Assembly (NCBI RefSeq): GCF_954871325.1 | Contig: NC_088777.1 | Coordinates: 8,843,366 to 8,907,365, forward strand | DNA length: 64,000 nucleotides | Reading direction: 5' to 3' | Source of the DNA: Gordionus sp. m RMFG-2023 | Lineage: Eukaryota > Nematomorpha > Gordioida > Chordodea > Parachordodidae | Shown here: positions 1-13,000 of the stretch, in pieces | How the letters are laid out: every line of letters starts with the position of its first letter | How positions within the stretch are numbered: position 1 is the stretch's first letter | Made by a program: the position numbers and the translations under genes | Notes under the pieces: model-generated | What the model saw: only the letters and a program-made list of their open reading frames with translations | Database searches by the model: none | Told to the model about the DNA's origin: nothing

Positions 1-256
1 TCGATAAGTGGTTACCTAGTTTACTACTTGGTAATGTTTCCAGACATTCATAATAACTAGTACAGTCAGCATTTTGTAATAGTTGAATATATTCTAAAAG
101 GGGTGGGAGGGAGGGGGGCGTAGGGTTGATGAGAGTATTTTTAAAAAAAATTTAATCAAAGGTTCATTGATTAATGTGTTAAAATTGTGGGTGAAACTCA
201 GGTAGAGCTAAAGATATCCAAAGTCTGATTAAAAGGTTATCTTTAAGAGTACTTTA
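1..256. other. Unannotated AT-rich flank
   Basis: No gene or repeat boundary is recognised here. A short G-rich stretch lies near 101-120. Confidence 0.5.
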
Positions 257-1428
257 TCGTGCCGTATCTCCCTGATAGAATTAATATACTACTTTGCACG
301 GAAATGATATATACTCAACAAACTTTATTAGTAATATAATATTTATAAGAATTTACAACCAAAGAATATCAATTAAAAAAAATTACTATTTTATAAAGAA
401 AAAAAAATCAACTAAACTAATTACAATTTCGCTTCCCTTTTATAGAGAAGTGAATAATAATTTTAAAAAATAACCAAACTAAAAATAACTTTTTTTAAAA
501 GAATAATTTATCATATCATAATGATTCTGCCATAACTAACTTTTAAAAATATATAAATAATTTATTAACGTGATTAAAAATATAATTAAATACAATATCA
601 CAATGATTCTGCCATAACTAACTTTTATAATCTAAAAATAAAATTAAAATATAATTAAATACAATTCATCATGATTTCCTAAAACAACTAATAATATATA
701 ACGACACAATCATCTCCCAAAGACTATGACTCATTTGGAACATTCCCTCCTTTTACCAACTCTTGGCGAATGCTTGTATTCTTTCTTCCCCACCCGCAGC
801 TTTGGCACCTCATCAGACATTTCTTTAACACTGCTACCCGCTTCTTTTTTCCTTTTCACCACCCACTCCTCCCTGAGGTTGGTCATATCGCTCCCTTGGA
901 CACCATCTTCGGATGTGTCCCGCTTTTCCGCAGCCATAAAATAAATTCATATCTTCAGCATTCCTCCATCCATCCCTTGTTCGACTCACCGACCTCTCGC
1001 GTAGCGGTACTTGTGTCGCCTCAGGTTTCCCCTCGTTAGCCAATGTTCTCCATTCACTAGCTAGGGGTTCCGTTTCCTTGCTAATTATCGTAGTTCTAAC
1101 CAGATGAGTCCCCAGATCGACATATCTACACATATATTTGAAATTAAATACCCTCATATCTTCCCCCCACCCGATTTTTTACACAAATCATTAAAAAAAT
1201 AACCAAACTAAAAATAACTCTTTTTAAAATTATAATTTATCATATCATAATGATTCTGCCTGGTTATTTTTAAAAATTATTATTCACTTCCCTATAAAAG
1301 GGAAGATTGTAATTAGTTTAGTTGATTTTTTTTCTTTATAAAATCGTAATTTTAATTGATATTCTTTGGTTGTAAATTCTTGGAAATACTATTTTACTAA
1401 TAAAGTTTCTCGAGGAGATACGGCACGA
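257..1428. mobile_element. Long-inverted-repeat element enclosing a gag-like fossil
   Basis: The left arm (257-478) and right arm (about 1263-1428) are inverted copies of each other and both end in TCGTGCCGTATCTCC. The left arm has about 45 extra bases near its outer end. A block at 471-532 is repeated directly at 1198-1260, just inside the right arm. The central part (about 700-1160) is clearly more GC-rich than the arms and holds a gag-like zinc-knuckle fragment. The arrangement fits a non-autonomous foldback or TIR element that picked up foreign sequence. No target duplication was identified, so the superfamily is open. Confidence 0.7.
834..1157 (-). pseudogene. Gag-like zinc-knuckle fossil (LTR kin)
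   Basis: This 107-residue open stretch ends in a basic region around a CCHC-type zinc-knuckle motif (CGKAGHIRRWCPRE). Such knuckles bind nucleic acid in the gag proteins of LTR retroelements. No protease, reverse transcriptase or LTR accompanies it, so it is a broken fragment. It is more GC-rich than its surroundings, which suggests it was carried in with the enclosing inverted-repeat element. A domesticated host gene is possible but there is no positive sign of one. Confidence 0.45.
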
Positions 1429-1854
1429 CGTTAAAAAGATAAAAGAAGATATCATTGCGTTATTCATCAAACGCAATGCCAAAAATGAAGAAAGAGAAAT
1501 AAATCTATACCATCCCTTTTCTAGGGTAATTGTGAGAAGCCCTCCAGTTATAATCTTTCAATTTTATATTTAAAATATTTTCTAATATACTTTTAATGAT
1601 TTCATGAAAACGATTAACAATTTCATTATTTAAAACAAAGTAAGAAGATCTAAAAATATGTAAAATCTTTGGTAGGAATAGATAATTTTTTTCCCCCATA
1701 AACCCCTCACAGTTAGAAAAACTGCTTAAAAGTGATCCAAGAAGATTAATTTCACTTTATTTAAAAAAATTTAATTAAATATATTTCATATTAAAATAAT
1801 TATTTTAATGGATGCCAAATTAAAAGAAATTGATGAAAGCAATTAATATGAATA
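1429..1854. other. No recognisable feature
   Basis: AT-rich sequence. An open stretch on the minus strand (1505-1699) has no recognised motif and no convincing splice context. Confidence 0.4.
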
Positions 1855-1862
1855 TGAAGTAG

Positions 1863-2165
1863 TGATCTGCATCAGGCCTAATTTTTTAAGCCCGGCCCGA
1901 ACCCGAAATTTTTAAAAAAAGTTGTGCCAGTCCAGCCTGAACTCGAAATTTTTTTAAAAAATTTTATCGACCCAGCATGGCCCGAATTTATTTAAATATA
2001 GAAATTTATCATTATAATTACTCCAAATAAAAGACATATGTTATATGTCGTTTAGTTTCAATAAATAAATACATAAAATTGATAAATTTAGATATATTTT
2101 AAAAATATTCCAAGGTCCAACCCAACCCCGGCCCGAACCCGATTATTTTAAATTTGCAGATCTTG
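1863..2165. mobile_element. GC-patch MITE with 8-base target duplication
   Basis: This is a short element with GATCTGCA near both ends in inverted orientation. Subterminal GC-rich words (CCCGGCCCGAACCCG) lie at about 1889 and 2128. The flanks carry near-identical 8-mers, TGAAGTAG (1855-1862) and TGAAGTAA (2166-2173), which is the duplication length expected of hAT elements. It resembles the GGCCCGG-rich hAT family at 18941-20322 in style, but its ends differ. Confidence 0.6.
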
Positions 2166-2173
2166 TGAAGTAA

Positions 2174-2514
2174 GAGAAAATGACAATGGTAAATCTGAGG
2201 TCTGGAAATTTTTTTTTATTTATATATGATGAAAAGAATATAAAAATTAATTATGTGATTTGCAATTTTTGCAAATTTATATATGTTTATAATTCTATAA
2301 TATAATTAATTACATTTTGTTTTATAAATTGAAGATTTTTTTATGATAAAAGATCTTATAAGACATTATAGGGACATTTACAAATCTATTTATTTGATTC
2401 TTATTTAAGATTCAAAATATTTATGGATATAGTAAATTTAGAATAAATATCAGCCTTTAGGGTATATAATATCAAAAACCTTACTTTAATTTTATTTTTC
2501 ATTTTAAAATTTAA
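2174..2514. other. No recognisable feature
   Basis: AT-rich sequence with no open frame, motif or repeat boundary that can be supported. Confidence 0.4.
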
Positions 2515-3266
2515 TAAATATATCTCCGAAAGAGGGCGCTAAATACATAAATAATAAATTAGGGAAACCGAATGAGTATTGGTTACCGCTTTTTTATTTT
2601 TGGGTGTAGATGCTATTGTAAAAGAAGTTTCTTTTTATAATCTACTATGGCGAGGTAAATTATTGTAAAAGAAGTTTATCTTTGTTGTAAGAGAAATTGT
2701 TGTAAAAGAAGTTTATCTTTTTTATAAGAGAAGTTCTTTATAATCTACTATTACAATGTAATTTTTTCTATATTTTAATTGGACAACAGCAATTTTTACA
2801 CCTTTTATTCTTATTCTTTTTTAACGAAATATATATTTTTTTATTTAAAAAAACGTGAATAATATTTAATAGAACAAAAATAGTAATTCATATTTCAAGA
2901 AAAACGAAATCATTATATATTCCAAAACTTCCTTGACATATTGTTACAATAATACTTTCGAAAATATGTTATTACAACAGAAAAATTAGTAAAAAATGAT
3001 AGGTTTCTTTGAAATTTAATTTTCGAGCAAGCTTAGAATCGAAAAATAAGAGCAAACTTGTAACGTATCAGAGTTAAACCTTTTCTCGAAGGAATTTTAG
3101 CCAATTCCGAGAAACAATTAGCGAAAACAATATAGCGATATTTTTCCGCGACAACCATAACCTCAATATTTTAGATCGACACTACATTTTAGCGGATGTT
3201 TGATCTTTCGTGTTTAAGTCAGGAAAACGGACATTTTGGGTAAATTTTTTAACCCAGTTAGTCACT

Positions 3267-3277
3267 CCCCCCCCCCC
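3267..3277 (+). repeat. Cytosine homopolymer run (11)
   Basis: A run of 11 C in very AT-rich surroundings. It is one of nine G or C runs of 10 or more in the window. Confidence 0.95.
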
Positions 3278-5321
3278 ATCACGTAAATGTTTAAAATGTT
3301 CTTTATATCATTAATAATAAATTTTAATAAATATTCTGAAATGCTTATAATACTTAATTAATATTAAAAATATTGAAAACTAAGAATTTTTATAAATTAT
3401 AGAAAAAAATTTTTATTAAATTTTCCGAATTAATTTTTTTTAACGATTTTTTTAAATCATTTGTGTTAATAATAAAAGGAAATCTCATTTTTTAAAAAAA
3501 TCTTATTCTCTATAAAAATTTTGTTCTTTTATAGGAACCCCTAAATAAAACCTTAAAATGTAAACTATATATATTTTAAAAAAAAATTCATCGAGACTTT
3601 TGAATGCCCTCTATCTATTTACACAATTCACATTGATATAGCCTTCTGATATAAAAGTGACTTCATTTGAAGATCTTCATCACTCTGGCTTCATTACCTA
3701 TTTCAATAAATAAATATAACTGCAAAATTATGATCATTAAAAAAAATTACAAAATTCTATTGGATAAGATAAATTTGTAATTCTTTATGAAGAAAGCCTC
3801 TAATAAATCAAATGAAAGAACGATTTTTTCTTCAAGACATATTAAAAATCCTCTCCAAGGCTGCATTTGAAAAGGAAATTGAAAATATATAATCACATAT
3901 TTTTCCTAGTTTAAAAATTTTTATCCTTTTTGATAAGATAAATAAATTCTCAATATTTATGAATTTGAAATGTATAACAATTTTGCAAATATATCATTAT
4001 ATTTACATTTTTAAGTTTAAAGTTATTTACAATTCTTTCAAAATGTACTTTCAATGTCTTAACTCCGTTAGTCTTCGACGAATGATATAAAAATTATTGA
4101 TGAATGTTTTTATTAAAGTCTTTCTATTAGTGGGAGGCATCTTGTAGAGACATTTTATACAAATAGTAACAGAATTTTTATAAAATATAAATGAAATATA
4201 CAGCGGGGGTTTTTTCGATTCGTTGCGTTATTCTTTGCATGACGAAATTTATTTTGAGGGATTGCATCTTGCCTATGCAAGTCCACTCGACCATAAATAA
4301 ATTATATTTTCAATTACCCGTGCAATTTTTTTATTGAAAGATTTATTTACATTGTTAATGTTATCATATCAAATGTGAGTATATAATATATTGAAAAGCT
4401 TAACCAAATAATATTTAAATTTAAAAAAAATTATGAACCTTTATTAACATTAAAAAAATATATATTACTACACAAACATAAATCAATTTTAAATGTTCCA
4501 AACACTTTTTCGCGATTTTTTTACCTTGCCGTTTATCGCGAAGGTTGGACAATTTTTTCCCACCAAACTTTTATAACGAAGAAACTATCGCGTTGCTTCG
4601 GGCTCATTCGAGTGAAGGGGCTTCTACTCGGGACAGATAACTTAAGGTCGTCATTGAAATTAGAGGGGGTAGTTAGTTATGAAGTGGCTATTTTTATTTG
4701 AATAAAATTGAATTACACTTTTGTAATTCGTAACGAAAAGAGAAGTTATTTTTGACACGTTATTCGTGGGATTGACGAGGTAATGAATAGCGGAACACAT
4801 TTAACAGAATTTTGCAAAAAAAAATCCTCATAAAATCTGTATCTTGATGTGTGACCATTTTTAGTTAGCTGATTTTTCTACCACACTAAACCTTTTAAAG
4901 TATTTTGAATTTTTAAGTGAAAAAACATGACACATTATAAATAGCTACAGGGTTCATAGGACAAATTAGAAACTTATTTTCTTTATATTTGCTAATATAA
5001 TCTTATAATATTAGTCTGGACGGATAGCTTTATATAATGTATTATAGAATAAATATATCTAATATTTTTAAAATTCTTTAATTTATTTTTAGGATATAAA
5101 AATATACTGAGTTGATATAAGAGAAATTTTTTTAATCGATAAGTAGATATCAATGGTTTATTTTTTAAACCTTAAATTTTATTATTTTAAATAGATATAA
5201 GAAATTTCATACTTGTCCCTGACAATACCCGAGGGCCTTTGATATTATAAAAGAACTCAAAATTATTTTATTAGCTTTCATTTGATACCATTGCCTCGAT
5301 ATTTTTTTAGGAAAGTTTTCA

Positions 5322-5333
5322 CCCCCCCCCCCC
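5322..5333 (+). repeat. Cytosine homopolymer run (12)
   Basis: A run of 12 C inside the 2515-6035 element, followed by TTCCCC. Confidence 0.95.
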
Positions 5334-6301
5334 TTCCCCATATTCCCATGACATAAACCTGAAGACAAAAGTAGATTAATTTTGACACACAAAAAATCAT
5401 GCCTAAGATAAATGTACTTAATTTTTAAAAAAATAGTAAAAATTTCAGAACGATATTTTATATTTTTTGAAAAATCAAATTCTGAAAAATCAAAATTTTT
5501 ACTCTGCAAAATCTAGTGGGAATTCAGTAAAAAGAATTTTTAGGTTGTTTTAATTCTGAGGTGAATAACGCCAGCAATGCAATAATAAGTTATCGGCGAT
5601 TTTGGGTCGGCTATGTCAAATCATAATATTTTAATATTTTTTGGAATAATTTTTTGCAAGTATAAACCTAGAAAACAAAAATAATGGATAACCCACGCAA
5701 AACAGTATTTGGTCTTTGGCCGGTTTTGGGTTGGCAATCGATCAAATCACAATATTTTAATAATATTTTTTTGGATAATGTTTTCCACCTAAATATAAGC
5801 ATAAAAAAAGTATAACAAAATACATTTCGAGCAAATGACATAAGTTTGCAATTATTTTTCGATTCAAGTTTACTCATAAATTAAATGTCAAAGAAACCTA
5901 TTATTTTTATTTAATTTTCCACGTGTATCTGCACCCAAATGTAAAAAAAGCGCTAGCCAATTATAATTCAAATTATTAAAATTTTTATGTGTTTAACGCC
6001 CTCTTATGTACATATATTTATTAAATTTTAAAATTGCATATTAACATTTGAACCATATTAAATAAAAAAAATAGATTTATATATTGATAGACATTTAATC
6101 CATAATTTGATAGAAAATTGATTAAATAAATTTTTTTATAAATTTTATAATAAAATTTTGATTATTTTTTATATTTAGCAATGCAATATTTAATCATACC
6201 CCGTCTACCACCTTATAATTTACATATTTGTTATTTTTTATAAAATAAAAAAAATACACGAACAAAATATCCTCGTGATTTAATAGTGCGATCTTATCCC
6301 A

Positions 6302-6950
6302 CACGATTTAACAGCTGAGAGATTTTGAAAATCTTTTATTGAGATCAATTTTTCTCAATAAAGATCAATAATTCTAATATTATTATAATTAATATTAATA
6401 AAGAAAAATTGGTCTCATAAACAAATTTACAGGGCTGTAAACCCTCCTCCTAAGAAAATGGTTTGGGTTCTGGTTCAGTGAAATATCTATGAATCAGGTT
6501 CAGGGTTCGTGTTCCAGAAAAATAAAGACTTATTAAATTTAGTAAAAATGACAAACATCAGCTTCCAAAATCGATATGCTAAAATTAAAATATCGATTTT
6601 TTGAGCCTAACTTTGAGAGTGCATTGCAAATTGTAATATTTAGTCTTTTGATTATTTTCTTTTTTTTTTGATCTCACTTTTAATTTATTAATTCAACAAA
6701 CGAAAATAAATATTCCTAAGATATATATATATATTATTATCTATTATTTAAAAATAGTTATTAAATGTGCTGGCAAAATTTATTTTTTACTTGAAATGGA
6801 GTACTCTAAAATATATTTAAAAGTACTCCATGGTTTTAAATAATTTGCATGTTATTTAATATTTAATTTAAATTTAGTTTTATATGTTATTTTGAAAAGG
6901 GGTTTGGGTTCTAGTTCACCTACATTTAATCTATCAGCTGTTAAATCGTG
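6302..6950. mobile_element. TIR element just upstream of a CAP-H exon
   Basis: The ends are inverted copies, CACGATTTAACAGCTGA at 6302 and its complement ending at 6950. The similarity extends a few bases further as GAGAGAT versus GATAGAT. The interior contains a repeated word, TTTGGGTTCTGGTTCA near 6463 and TTTGGGTTCTAGTTCA near 6903. No transposase and no clear target duplication were seen. It ends only 78 bases before the exon that starts at 7028, so it lies inside the CAP-H gene if further exons exist upstream. Confidence 0.65.
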
Positions 6951-7027
6951 TCGGTTCGGTCCCAAAAATAAACAAGAATTGTTTATTTTCTTTAAATCCA
7001 CGTTTTATTGTTCATTTTATATTATAG

Positions 7028-10000
7028 CAAAATGGTAATCACAATTTATTGGATATCCCAGAAGTAGACGATTTAAATTTGGAAGGCGATAACGTTTCAT
7101 TGCTCGAGGAAAATTTAGAACTATCTTTAAACAATATTAATTTTAACGAAAACCATAAAGATTCTCACAATATTATGGAAGATTTGAATAAAAGTAAGTT
7201 TTTAACGTTTAGATTTAAAATTGTTTCATGTGATAAGGCCATACCAGATGGTGAGTAAATGTTTAAAAAAGTAAGCCAAAAATCCAGGATTGAAAAATAT
7301 CGTATCCAAGAAAACTTGAATTTTTTGGATCTGGGTTTTTTTTATATTAATGTATTTAATAAAAGTATTTTTTTCTAATATTCCTTTGTTTAAAATTTAA
7401 TTTGAAATCAATAAACAAGTGATTACAACATAAAAAATATTATCTCTAGATGAATAAAATTGAATAATTTAGAGTAACATTAATTATATTTATTCTATTG
7501 CCCAAAGAAAAAACTGTAAATTTAAATGTATTTATTGAATTAAATTTAAATATATTTATTGAATAAAATTTAAATATATTTATTGAATTAAATTTAAACA
7601 TATTTATTGAATTAAATTTAAATATATTTATTGAATTAAATTTAAATATATTTATTGAATTAAATTTAAATATATTTATTGAATTAAATTTAAATATATT
7701 TATTGAATTAAATTTAAATATATTTATTGAATTAAATTAAATTACATTAACTTAAATAGTGTGGGATAGTTTCAAATATTTTATTTTTAAGATCCTATAC
7801 CAAGCTTGGCCGAGTAAATAAAAAAAGTATTATTGCTTCTTTCAAGAGGCATATTACTTTTTTTATAACTCATGCTTGCCAGAAATTCCTTTTCGGAATG
7901 CATAACCCAAATGGAGACGCGAAAATTCAATAAATACTTTAACCGATATTTTATCCCATAGGTTATCACCACTTTAGGGAATTTTGGTCCTGAAGCCATT
8001 AAATTTTTTTAGATTGTAAAATCTCATCAAAATCTAGAGATCCAAATGTATGTTTATATCCAAAACATAAAATTTTCAATTGGCATCTCCATTCATGGTT
8101 CAATTCCTGCCATGATTTAAAAAATCATTTTTGTTGTTATTTTTTAGGTATTTGCTTATTATTTATACATTCAAAAAAGATTGTTTATTTTTATTGGTTT
8201 ATTTTTTTAACAATAATAATTGATTGGTTTATTTTTTACACATAATGAAATTTTTATAAATATTATTACTGTGTTTCAAACATCAAAAAATTTGATTCAC
8301 AAACTTTCGAAACTTGAAAATGGAAATAAATAAATATAAATATAAACATTTACGATCAATAGAGCCCTATATAAATCAAATATAAATTTCCGATTATTAT
8401 GAGAGAATATATGGTGATCATTACAAATCAACATGAGCTTCAACCCGACCCCCTCAGATTTTTTTCTAAAGTCAGCATATATTATAGCTACGGAAAAAAT
8501 AAAATTTAACCTCCAACTCTAAACAGCGATTGAGATATGAGCTTCTTAAGTTCGAAAAATGATTGTTTGTTTCTTCATTTAATGGTTAATGAAATGCGTG
8601 AATAAGATATTTTATAAATAATATTTTTCTTGTTTGTCCAATTGATTTGGCAAATCAAAAGTTTAATATCTAGAATTTTTTATAAGAATTTTGTTTTTTC
8701 CATTTAGATTTAATTGTTTAGAGGGATTAATTCTATGACTGATACTTTTTATAAATTTATGGGGCTAAAATTTATCAAGGAGCCAAATGGAAGGGCATGC
8801 CCTAATGGCTACGGGCATAGTCTGTTCAGTGTGCGTATCACAATCCGATTCGAGTACCATGTTTTTTCCTAAAGCCATCTAGTTAGTTCCGTCTTTGGCT
8901 GAAAAGGGGGGGGGGGCGTGATATATAGCAGATCGGACTCTGTTACTTTCCGTTAATATATAATAAAAATAAATGGGTCTTATAGGTCCATCCCTCACAA
9001 AAATATTATTTTTAAAATGTTTATCAAAATATTCTATATGCTGACACATTCTACCGAGTTAACCCTAAAAAAAGTAATCATCTAGTGATCACCTCTATAG
9101 AGGTTTTACTATTATGCTAAATTATTAACGATCTTTAATTTATATATTTTTTTAAATCATAATAATAAATATTATAGGTTCTACGAGAATATTCGGAAAA
9201 TCGAGCCTAGTTTTAGGAAAGATATCGTAAATACATTTTTTTAAAATTATGTTTATATTTACCATTTCCTCCTCTATCTGCACAATTTGTTAATTTTGTT
9301 TTTTTCGAGAACAAATATGTATTACCTTATTTGTGAATAAAAAATAAGTAAAATATACACTTCTTATTTTTTTTAAAAAAAATTTTCTAGAAAAAAAAAT
9401 GACCTTCAACGATTAAAGAATCCCCTATTTGTTTTACTTAATACTGTGTTATATTAAGGTTTTATCTTATAGTTTGATCAATTATAAACAGTTATGGGAG
9501 TTCCAAAGACTAAATTTTAAAATGGATTACGTGTATAGTATGAAAGTTATGAACAACGTGAATTCGATTAAAATTAATTAAAGAAATTTTGTAAAAAAAT
9601 AAATTATAGGAGAATATTTTCCTGGAAAATTTCTAATTGATTTAGTTGCCACGATAAACAGGATCATTATCTATATAAAAAATTATTTAAAAAAAATTAA
9701 TCAGAGAATGGGATTCAGAAAATTTAGCTCAGATGCTAATGTCGCAACAAAATCTAGACTATACTCGATTCAATGCCAACTCTATAGATGCAAGACTTTT
9801 AAGACCTAGAAGTTAAATTTCTTATTTTAAAATATATTTTTATTACTAGTGTTGCTAAATAGGCTCGAGTGGAGTCCATTTTAAAAACGGCTAACTTAAT
9901 ATTTTATCCAGAAAAATATTACGCAAACTTGAAGATTTTACTCATAGATTGACCCAAAGGTTTGGACATTTATTAGCCAAAATTTCAAGCCTTAAGCAAT

Positions 10001-13000
10001 ATTTTTATGGCTAAATATTGAATTTAGCCGTTTTTAGAAATCGACTCCAGTCGAGCTTATAAACAAGGACTAATTATTACCTTACTGTTACTTTTTTTGT
10101 TGCATGATAAGAAATCGCCGGTATTCTTATGAACCCAATATTTAAAAACAGATACATATAAACTAACAATCAAACAGAAATGATATCAAATTAATATTTA
10201 GATTGGACAAACAATTGATATCCCAATTAATACCTTAAATTATATTGCATTTTTTTAAAAACAAAAATCTTTTAAAGTTCCCGCTTTTACTCAAAATTCT
10301 ACCGATAACAATACGAAATCTTTTAAACAAAGGAAGCAGAAACGACTTTTGCACAAGATATTTTTTGAGACAATGCGTGGTGAAATTTTACCCAATGTTC
10401 AAAATGGTGTGTGTGTGTTGTAATTATTTATTTTTGTTCGATTAACTGTGATTAAGATAAGGTTAAAGAAAACAAGAAACAAATGGGGGAAAGGGTGGGG
10501 GAGTCGGAGTAAAATGAAAATTGACATTTATTTTTTTTATACGAAGATTTTCCAATAAAAAAATAGAAAAAATTATTCTTGATTGTTGGTAAGGTAAAAG
10601 GGAAATAATAATAAGTACATTGTTATAATAAACAAAACATTAATATGACAATAATATAACCGATCTATTTTAATTTTTTTTAAAAAACTCCAAGAAAGGC
10701 TTACAGCTGACGGCGTTAAGTTACCAGCTCAATATGACTTGTGCACCGAAACGTTCGAACTGAGCTACAAACCAGTTACCCGCAAAAACGATAACCAACT
10801 TACGAAACAGAGTTTGAATAAAATGATAAAGAAAGCCCAATTATTAAGGCGGCAAGAAATATCAAAATATACTGATAAAAATGAATCCAAATTCGATAAA
10901 ATAAATGAACGGATAGATGCCGAGCAGGAACTGTTTGGTATACATGCGCTGCCTTATTTTAAGGTTCGGTTATTTTTATTATTATATTAAAAGGATACAA
11001 ACTTTGTTAGGTGTTTGTTGTCAAAAATGGGCTTTAAATTTAATTATGAAAATTTTAAATTCATTTTTTCTATTTAAATATTACCCCCCCCCCCTTCCCT
11101 CAATAAAGTAACACTATTACTAATATATATATTTTTATTATAAATTATTTTACATAGCACTCATTTATAATATATATATCTTAACTTCATATTTGATATA
11201 TCTATTTTTTTAATATATATTTCCAGATAACTATGAATAATAATGCTATCCGATTGGTTCGAAAACATCTTGATAACAATATAAACAATAATTTAACTCG
11301 TGAAAATACCTATTTTCAAAACGAATCGATAAAAAGGAAAAGCGAAATATCCACAAATACTCCATCCAACCTTCAAAATAATGTTAATTTTAAAAATACC
11401 GAAAATTTGGGAGATATCTTACTAAGCGTTCATACTCTATCTTACATGTCATTTAATGGGAAAGGTAATCAATATTCCATAATGGATAATAAATTTTCTA
11501 AATAAGAAAAGCAATATAGATCAAAGCCTAGAACCGAACGCCTAAGAGCCAGAAATATGCCTGACTCTTACTAAAATTTCAGGAAACTAGAATCTATTTC
11601 TAAAATTTCCTAGAACTAAAACCGATTCTAAGTGCAACTAATTTGCATAAAATATATGTAAGAAATAGCTCTAGGCAATGGATTTTATCTATCTATTTTA
11701 TATCTTTTGTAATTCTTTATAATCAAGGTTATCTTTAATATATAAACAATGGGATTAGTACAAATTTAAAATTATGATATGTATTGTATGTAAAATATAA
11801 GTGTCAGGCCTGTACGCCGCAGGGAAGTGGAAGAGGACATCCCTCTCCAGCTAAAAACTTATATGCTGGCTTTTGCAACTCACATTTTTATATGCTTATC
11901 TTGTATCTTTTATTTTCCTATATTTATATTTCTTATTAACTTATATTTTCAAGGTAATTTTCTTATTCTAATTTTTTCTAAGTCTTATTATTATTTTTTT
12001 ACAAGGACGTTTTCTTATTTTATTTTAACTTAGATTTTTTTCTTATAAACTCTTTTTTTATATATATTTTATTTTTTATTTATTTTTCTCGTTATTTGAT
12101 AGTGGATATTTTTTTTGTTTATAATATAACGATCGCGAAAAATTATGAGATGGACTTTTACCCTTTGTTTTAAGAGAAAAATTAAAATATATATATAAGT
12201 TTACTAAGAAAAAATCAAGTTAAAATAAAATAGAAAACTGCCTCGTAAAAAGAAAATTACGGAAATATAAAGCTAATAATGGCTATTTAAAATATACAAC
12301 CCGGCTCGGGTATTTTTTTTAAAGATAATTATAGGCCCGGCCTGGGTATTTAAAAAAATTTTTAGGACTGGCCCGGGTACATTTAAAAAAAAATTAACAT
12401 ATATTTTTTTTTTAATATAAAGACTTATTATTTTACTAAATCTAATCAAAACATAGAAATAAATCCAAATTTCTTTTCAAAAAAAAAATTGGAATTCGTG
12501 CATATTTATTTTTTAAAACACGTTCTGAAAGAATTAGAAAAACAGCGTCAATCAGAACTATTCTGTGCATCTCCTACAAAGCAGCAACCACAAGCCAACA
12601 GCTCAAGATTGAATCTATCTGGTGTAGAAAATCACAACCATTCCTTTATGAACGATTATAATGAAAACACCACTTTAGTTGAGGATGTTCCCAATAGAAC
12701 TACCACCATGCTGAATGGGGAAATTATCAATAACGATACCTACTTGGGGACCCAATTTTTGCAACCAACTAGAAAAGTAAAATGTGTTCTCTCGCTTGTT
12801 ATCATATATATTTTATTGTTATAATGTTTTCTATATAGAGTCAAAGCTGACAAATCTGTTCTATAAAAATTGTGAATAGTCTAAAAGTTTAATATTGATT
12901 CATAATTTTTTTTTAAGTAATAACTCATTCGTGTTATAATATGTGTATTTTTGATTTTGTTTCATTCCATTTTCTTATATACACTATTCACATAGTATAT

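Larger units (their letters stand above)
2515..6035. mobile_element. 3.5 kb element bounded by long inverted arms
   Basis: The stretch 2515-2615 and then about 2985-3060 reads as the inverted copy of 5830-6035. Shared landmarks are AGAGGGCGC(T/C)AAA(C/T)AC, the (T/A)TTTGGGTG(T/C)AGAT word, and the ATAGGTTTCTTTGA block. About 370 bases in the left arm, with three copies of ATTGTAAAAGAAGTTT, have no partner and look like a later insertion or expansion. The interior shows no transposase. Two degenerate copies of a roughly 120-base unit lie near 5585-5790. This is probably an old non-autonomous TIR element; the superfamily is unknown. Confidence 0.5.
7194..10694 (+). other. CAP-H intron (3.5 kb)
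   Basis: The donor is GTAAGT after 7193 and the acceptor AAG ends at 10694, both in phase 1. The intron holds a 24-base minisatellite (7517-7740), an 11-base G run (8906-8916) and a foldback MITE (9847-10072). The rest is AT-rich with nothing recognised. Confidence 0.7.

Noticed and set aside
1-7027. N-terminal exons of CAP-H upstream of 7028
   Set aside because: I looked for the conserved N-terminal CAP-H blocks on the plus strand and could not find a convincing exon. The region is filled by repeat elements.
10739-11505. A separate small gene instead of CAP-H exons
   Set aside because: Splice sites on both sides are AG/GT with phases that match the neighbouring exons (1 and 0 before, 1 after), and the downstream exons complete the CAP-H C-terminus.
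11827-12033. A membrane-like open frame on the plus strand
   Set aside because: Low-complexity T-rich DNA gives hydrophobic codons by composition alone. There is no splice context, and it lies within a CAP-H intron.
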